Part shown: piece by piece, positions 61,701 to 64,000 of the stretch
Layout of the letters: each line of letters opens with the position of its first letter
How positions within the stretch are numbered: position 1 is the first letter of the stretch
Assembly (NCBI GenBank): GCA_032209605.1
Contig: JASFXZ010000013.1
Span: 10,623,901 to 10,687,900 of the forward strand
Source: Mactromeris polynyma
Lineage: Eukaryota; Mollusca; Bivalvia; Venerida; Mactridae
Direction of reading: 5' to 3'
Length of the DNA: 64,000 nt
Notes under the pieces: generated by a model
Databases searched by the model: none
Seen by the model: the letters and a program-made list of their open reading frames with translations, nothing else
Told to the model about the DNA's origin: nothing
Translations under genes and position numbers: made by a program

Positions 61701-62707
61701 AAATAACCTGTGTAAATAGAGATAGTAGAGTTATAGTGTGATTATGACACTCTACTATCATGTATACTCTACTATTGAACTTGTTGACTGAAAAAGATGC
61801 ACAATATTCAAAAGATCGTGACGATTTTATTTGATATATATTTATTAACAATTTTATTTTATACACCATATTGTATATACGATTGGGTGTAATAACATAT
61901 TATATACCTTGTTCTATGTTGTTCTATTCTGTTATTGAATTTTTTATGTTGCACTTACATAAATACTACTGCTGCTTCGATTATATTTAATGCCCGTGCA
62001 ATGTTATAATATTATACTTTGCACCTGGTAATGGAAATAGACGGAATGTCAAATACAAAAGTTTTCTTGTCTCTTGTGGATAGATTTAGAATTTTCTGCC
62101 CAGAATAATAGAAAGTTTATATATCTATAAATAAGTGAATACATATAAACAGTGGCAAAGTTAATGTTTTTGAATAAAAATCCAGTGCGTTTGAGTTGAA
62201 CTTTTCAAGGTGCACAATGTCAGCTGTCGTGACCATTTTTATTATCATCAATTGGCTTGTTAACTCACTGGAAATCGCAATTCTGACACAGTCTTAATCA
62301 CACATGGTCAGAATATTATCTCGGCGAATTTCGATAATAGGTCATCCGAATACTAGTCACCCGTTCAAAACATACAAAAAACGTTGTTAATTTCTTATGT
62401 AATCCACATTTCAACCTGACTTAAACGAATCCTTATCAATATGTTTGAGTCAATAAATGTAATCTACACCATATTACAAATTCTGTCAGATTGTCATGAA
62501 TGTGATACAGGGCCACCATATCATCCGTGGTAATTTCAGGATTTCAATACATTGTATTCAGACAACACAGTAAATTGATATTTGTAACAATGTGAGTAAT
62601 ATTGTTTAATATGAAATTGATAATAAGAGTCCTCTCCGGAGTATTATCCTGATATTTGCTCCTGTAATTACAGCTCAGGCTGTTCTACATATATTGCATC
62701 TCATTGT
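61701..62707. other. 3' flank of the orphan exon and of TRIM E
   Basis: 61,701-62,043 tracks POLR1B 3' flank. 62,044-62,707 nearly repeats window positions 1-664. No gene seen. Confidence 0.6.
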
Positions 62708-64000
62708 TTAAACAGGTACTTTCAAATCATACACTTGTATTTGTTGGTTGTTAAGATCTCCTTCAAGGGTATTGTTATAACTGATAAACAGTCTATGATT
62801 GCTATCACAGTACGTTATGCTCATAGGATCCACCACATAGTTGTCATTGTTGATGATGACTTTACTTGTCTTGAAGTCTGGTGATACAACATGTATACAT
62901 CTACTCGCCCAGCTACATACAAACAGTACACCATCGGCTGTAATCACCATACCTTGTGGATTTTTCAATCTATTATGTGTGTTTGTACGCAGAATTTGTC
63001 CTGTAAATGTAACAACACTAACCGTGTGGGTCTTGGAGTCTGATACAATTACAGAATCATGGTCTTGTCCAAATGAGATATACTCAGGCCTCTGTAGTCT
63101 ATATTCATTGCCTTGGATTGGTTGTATTGTATGTAGTATCTTGCCGTGGATATCTAGGATTTCTACTCTACCTGGATTCACATAGCTGACTGCAAACTTT
63201 CCATCTTTGTATGCAATACCATAGCAATCTTTGTTGACGTTTATCTCACGTTGTAAGGTAAATGTTGTTGTAACATCAAGTAGTTGTATTTTACTCACAC
63301 AAGGTAGTGTAATGGCAATCATGTTTGTACTAAGTGCAGTTACTCTGCTTGGTGCACTTGATGTACTGTAACTTGATATGACTTTATTGTTACTTATGTC
63401 TATTAACTTAACATTCTTATTGTCGTTATCAATGACCACCATTCTGTCTGGACTGAGAAGTGTACAGTCTGTGATCTGACAGGTCTTCTTGTCTGTCTCA
63501 TTCTTCACATTGATATTTCTATTATATGTTGCTATCAAATCTATTGTAGGAATTCTTGGTGTCATCTGATCTTGTTTCTCTGTCATTGTCCTGACTTTCT
63601 GTGAAAGTTTTCTTGACAATTTTCCAAGTGGTGTTTTGGCAGAAACTATCTGTTCTATTTCATTGGAAATAAGAAACTCGTACTGTTGTTGTTGCGATTG
63701 CTTAATTTTGTTGATCTCCTTTTCCATTCTAACCAGTCTCTGTTTGGCTTGTTTAGTGATTACAAAGAGTGAATTCACATTAACATTGGAGTTATGTATT
63801 GTTTTAAGCATGACTTCAATTTCAGCTTTCATTGCTTGATTTTCTGCATGTAAAGTGTTCAGTTCTGTTTCATCTTCCTTCTTCATTTCAGCTGCTTCAT
63901 CTGTTATTTTCTTCTCAATCTGATCTAGGTACTCATTTATCTGTTTCCGAACGGACGTAATCTTACGTAGAAGGTTGTCGTATGTTGTGTCCAGGTTCTT
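62708..64000 (-). CDS. TRIM E: TRIM-like protein, C-terminal part, runs off the right edge
   Basis: 431 codons in view, open to the window edge (first codons [11 protein letters not shown], within the coiled coil). The propeller and tail (VYDLKVPV) are complete. It is nearly identical to TRIM A but has the intact GTGATACAACATG stretch where TRIM A lost a base, so it shows the unbroken C-terminus. The B-boxes and start lie beyond 64,000. Confidence 0.9.
   Translation of the reverse strand, partial: KNLDTTYDNLLRKITSVRKQINEYLDQIEKKITDEAAEMKKEDETELNTLHAENQAMKAEIEVMLKTIHNSNVNVNSLFVITKQAKQRLVRMEKEINKIKQSQQQQYEFLISNEIEQIVSAKTPLGKLSRKLSQKVRTMTEKQDQMTPRIPTIDLIATYNRNINVKNETDKKTCQITDCTLLSPDRMVVIDNDNKNVKLIDISNNKVISSYSTSSAPSRVTALSTNMIAITLPCVSKIQLLDVTTTFTLQREINVNKDCYGIAYKDGKFAVSYVNPGRVEILDIHGKILHTIQPIQGNEYRLQRPEYISFGQDHDSVIVSDSKTHTVSVVTFTGQILRTNTHNRLKNPQGMVITADGVLFVCSWASRCIHVVSPDFKTSKVIINNDNYVVDPMSITYCDSNHRLFISYNNTLEGDLNNQQIQVYDLKVPV

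Overview
The window looks like nuclear DNA from a mollusc, most likely a bivalve. It is AT-rich, with short exons in long introns and clean GT-AG junctions. It carries RING-less B-box/coiled-coil/beta-propeller TRIM-like genes of the kind greatly expanded in bivalves, tRNA-derived SINEs, and dispersed repeats (AGGTCACT/AACTCTAGTTAGG and CTAGGTCACTAGGTCAAAT types) that I associate with bivalve genomes. The species cannot be named from the sequence.

Two gene families are interleaved. On the + strand is the second-largest subunit of RNA polymerase I (POLR1B/RPA2). On the - strand are TRIM-like genes, each with its whole coding region in one exon. In copy 2 a TRIM gene lies antisense inside a POLR1B intron. 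The host-plus-nested-gene block has been duplicated in tandem and rearranged.

Layout: TRIM A (0.67-2.45 kb, frameshifted); spacer with a 4.2-kb terminal-inverted-repeat DNA transposon (6.13-10.33 kb); POLR1B copy 1, 17 C-terminal exons (12.7-23.1 kb); a dead POLR1B exon (24.6 kb); TRIM B, intact (24.8-26.6 kb); spacer; POLR1B copy 2, 23 exons (32.0-53.3 kb), with TRIM C (37.4-39.2 kb, one nonsense codon) nested in its 6.3-kb intron; a second dead POLR1B exon (54.7 kb); a TRIM tail fragment and TRIM D (55.5-57.6 kb, 29-nt N-terminal deletion); spacer; an orphan POLR1B last exon with a premature stop (61.5 kb); TRIM E (62.7 kb to the right edge). The first ~2.45 kb nearly repeats 62.04-64.0 kb, so the array probably continues on both sides, or the assembly has duplicated haplotypes.

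POLR1B copy 2 has every exon from the EMGGYF block (about residue 165 of the human protein) to the stop, but I found no exons for the first ~165 residues. Copy 1 has only the C-terminal ~800 residues in view; its 5' exons would lie left of the window. Of the TRIM genes, only B is fully open in view. E is open but cut by the window edge. A, C and D each carry one disabling or N-terminus-altering change.

The most novel item is the 4.2-kb transposon in the TRIM A spacer. It has 26-bp TIRs, a 4-bp TTTA duplication with the matching empty site in the paralogous spacer, six copies of the 15-mer GTAGTGTCTGTAACC mostly ~350 bp apart, and a decayed two-exon Lys-rich gene with a CxCxxxC block. I do not recognise its superfamily.
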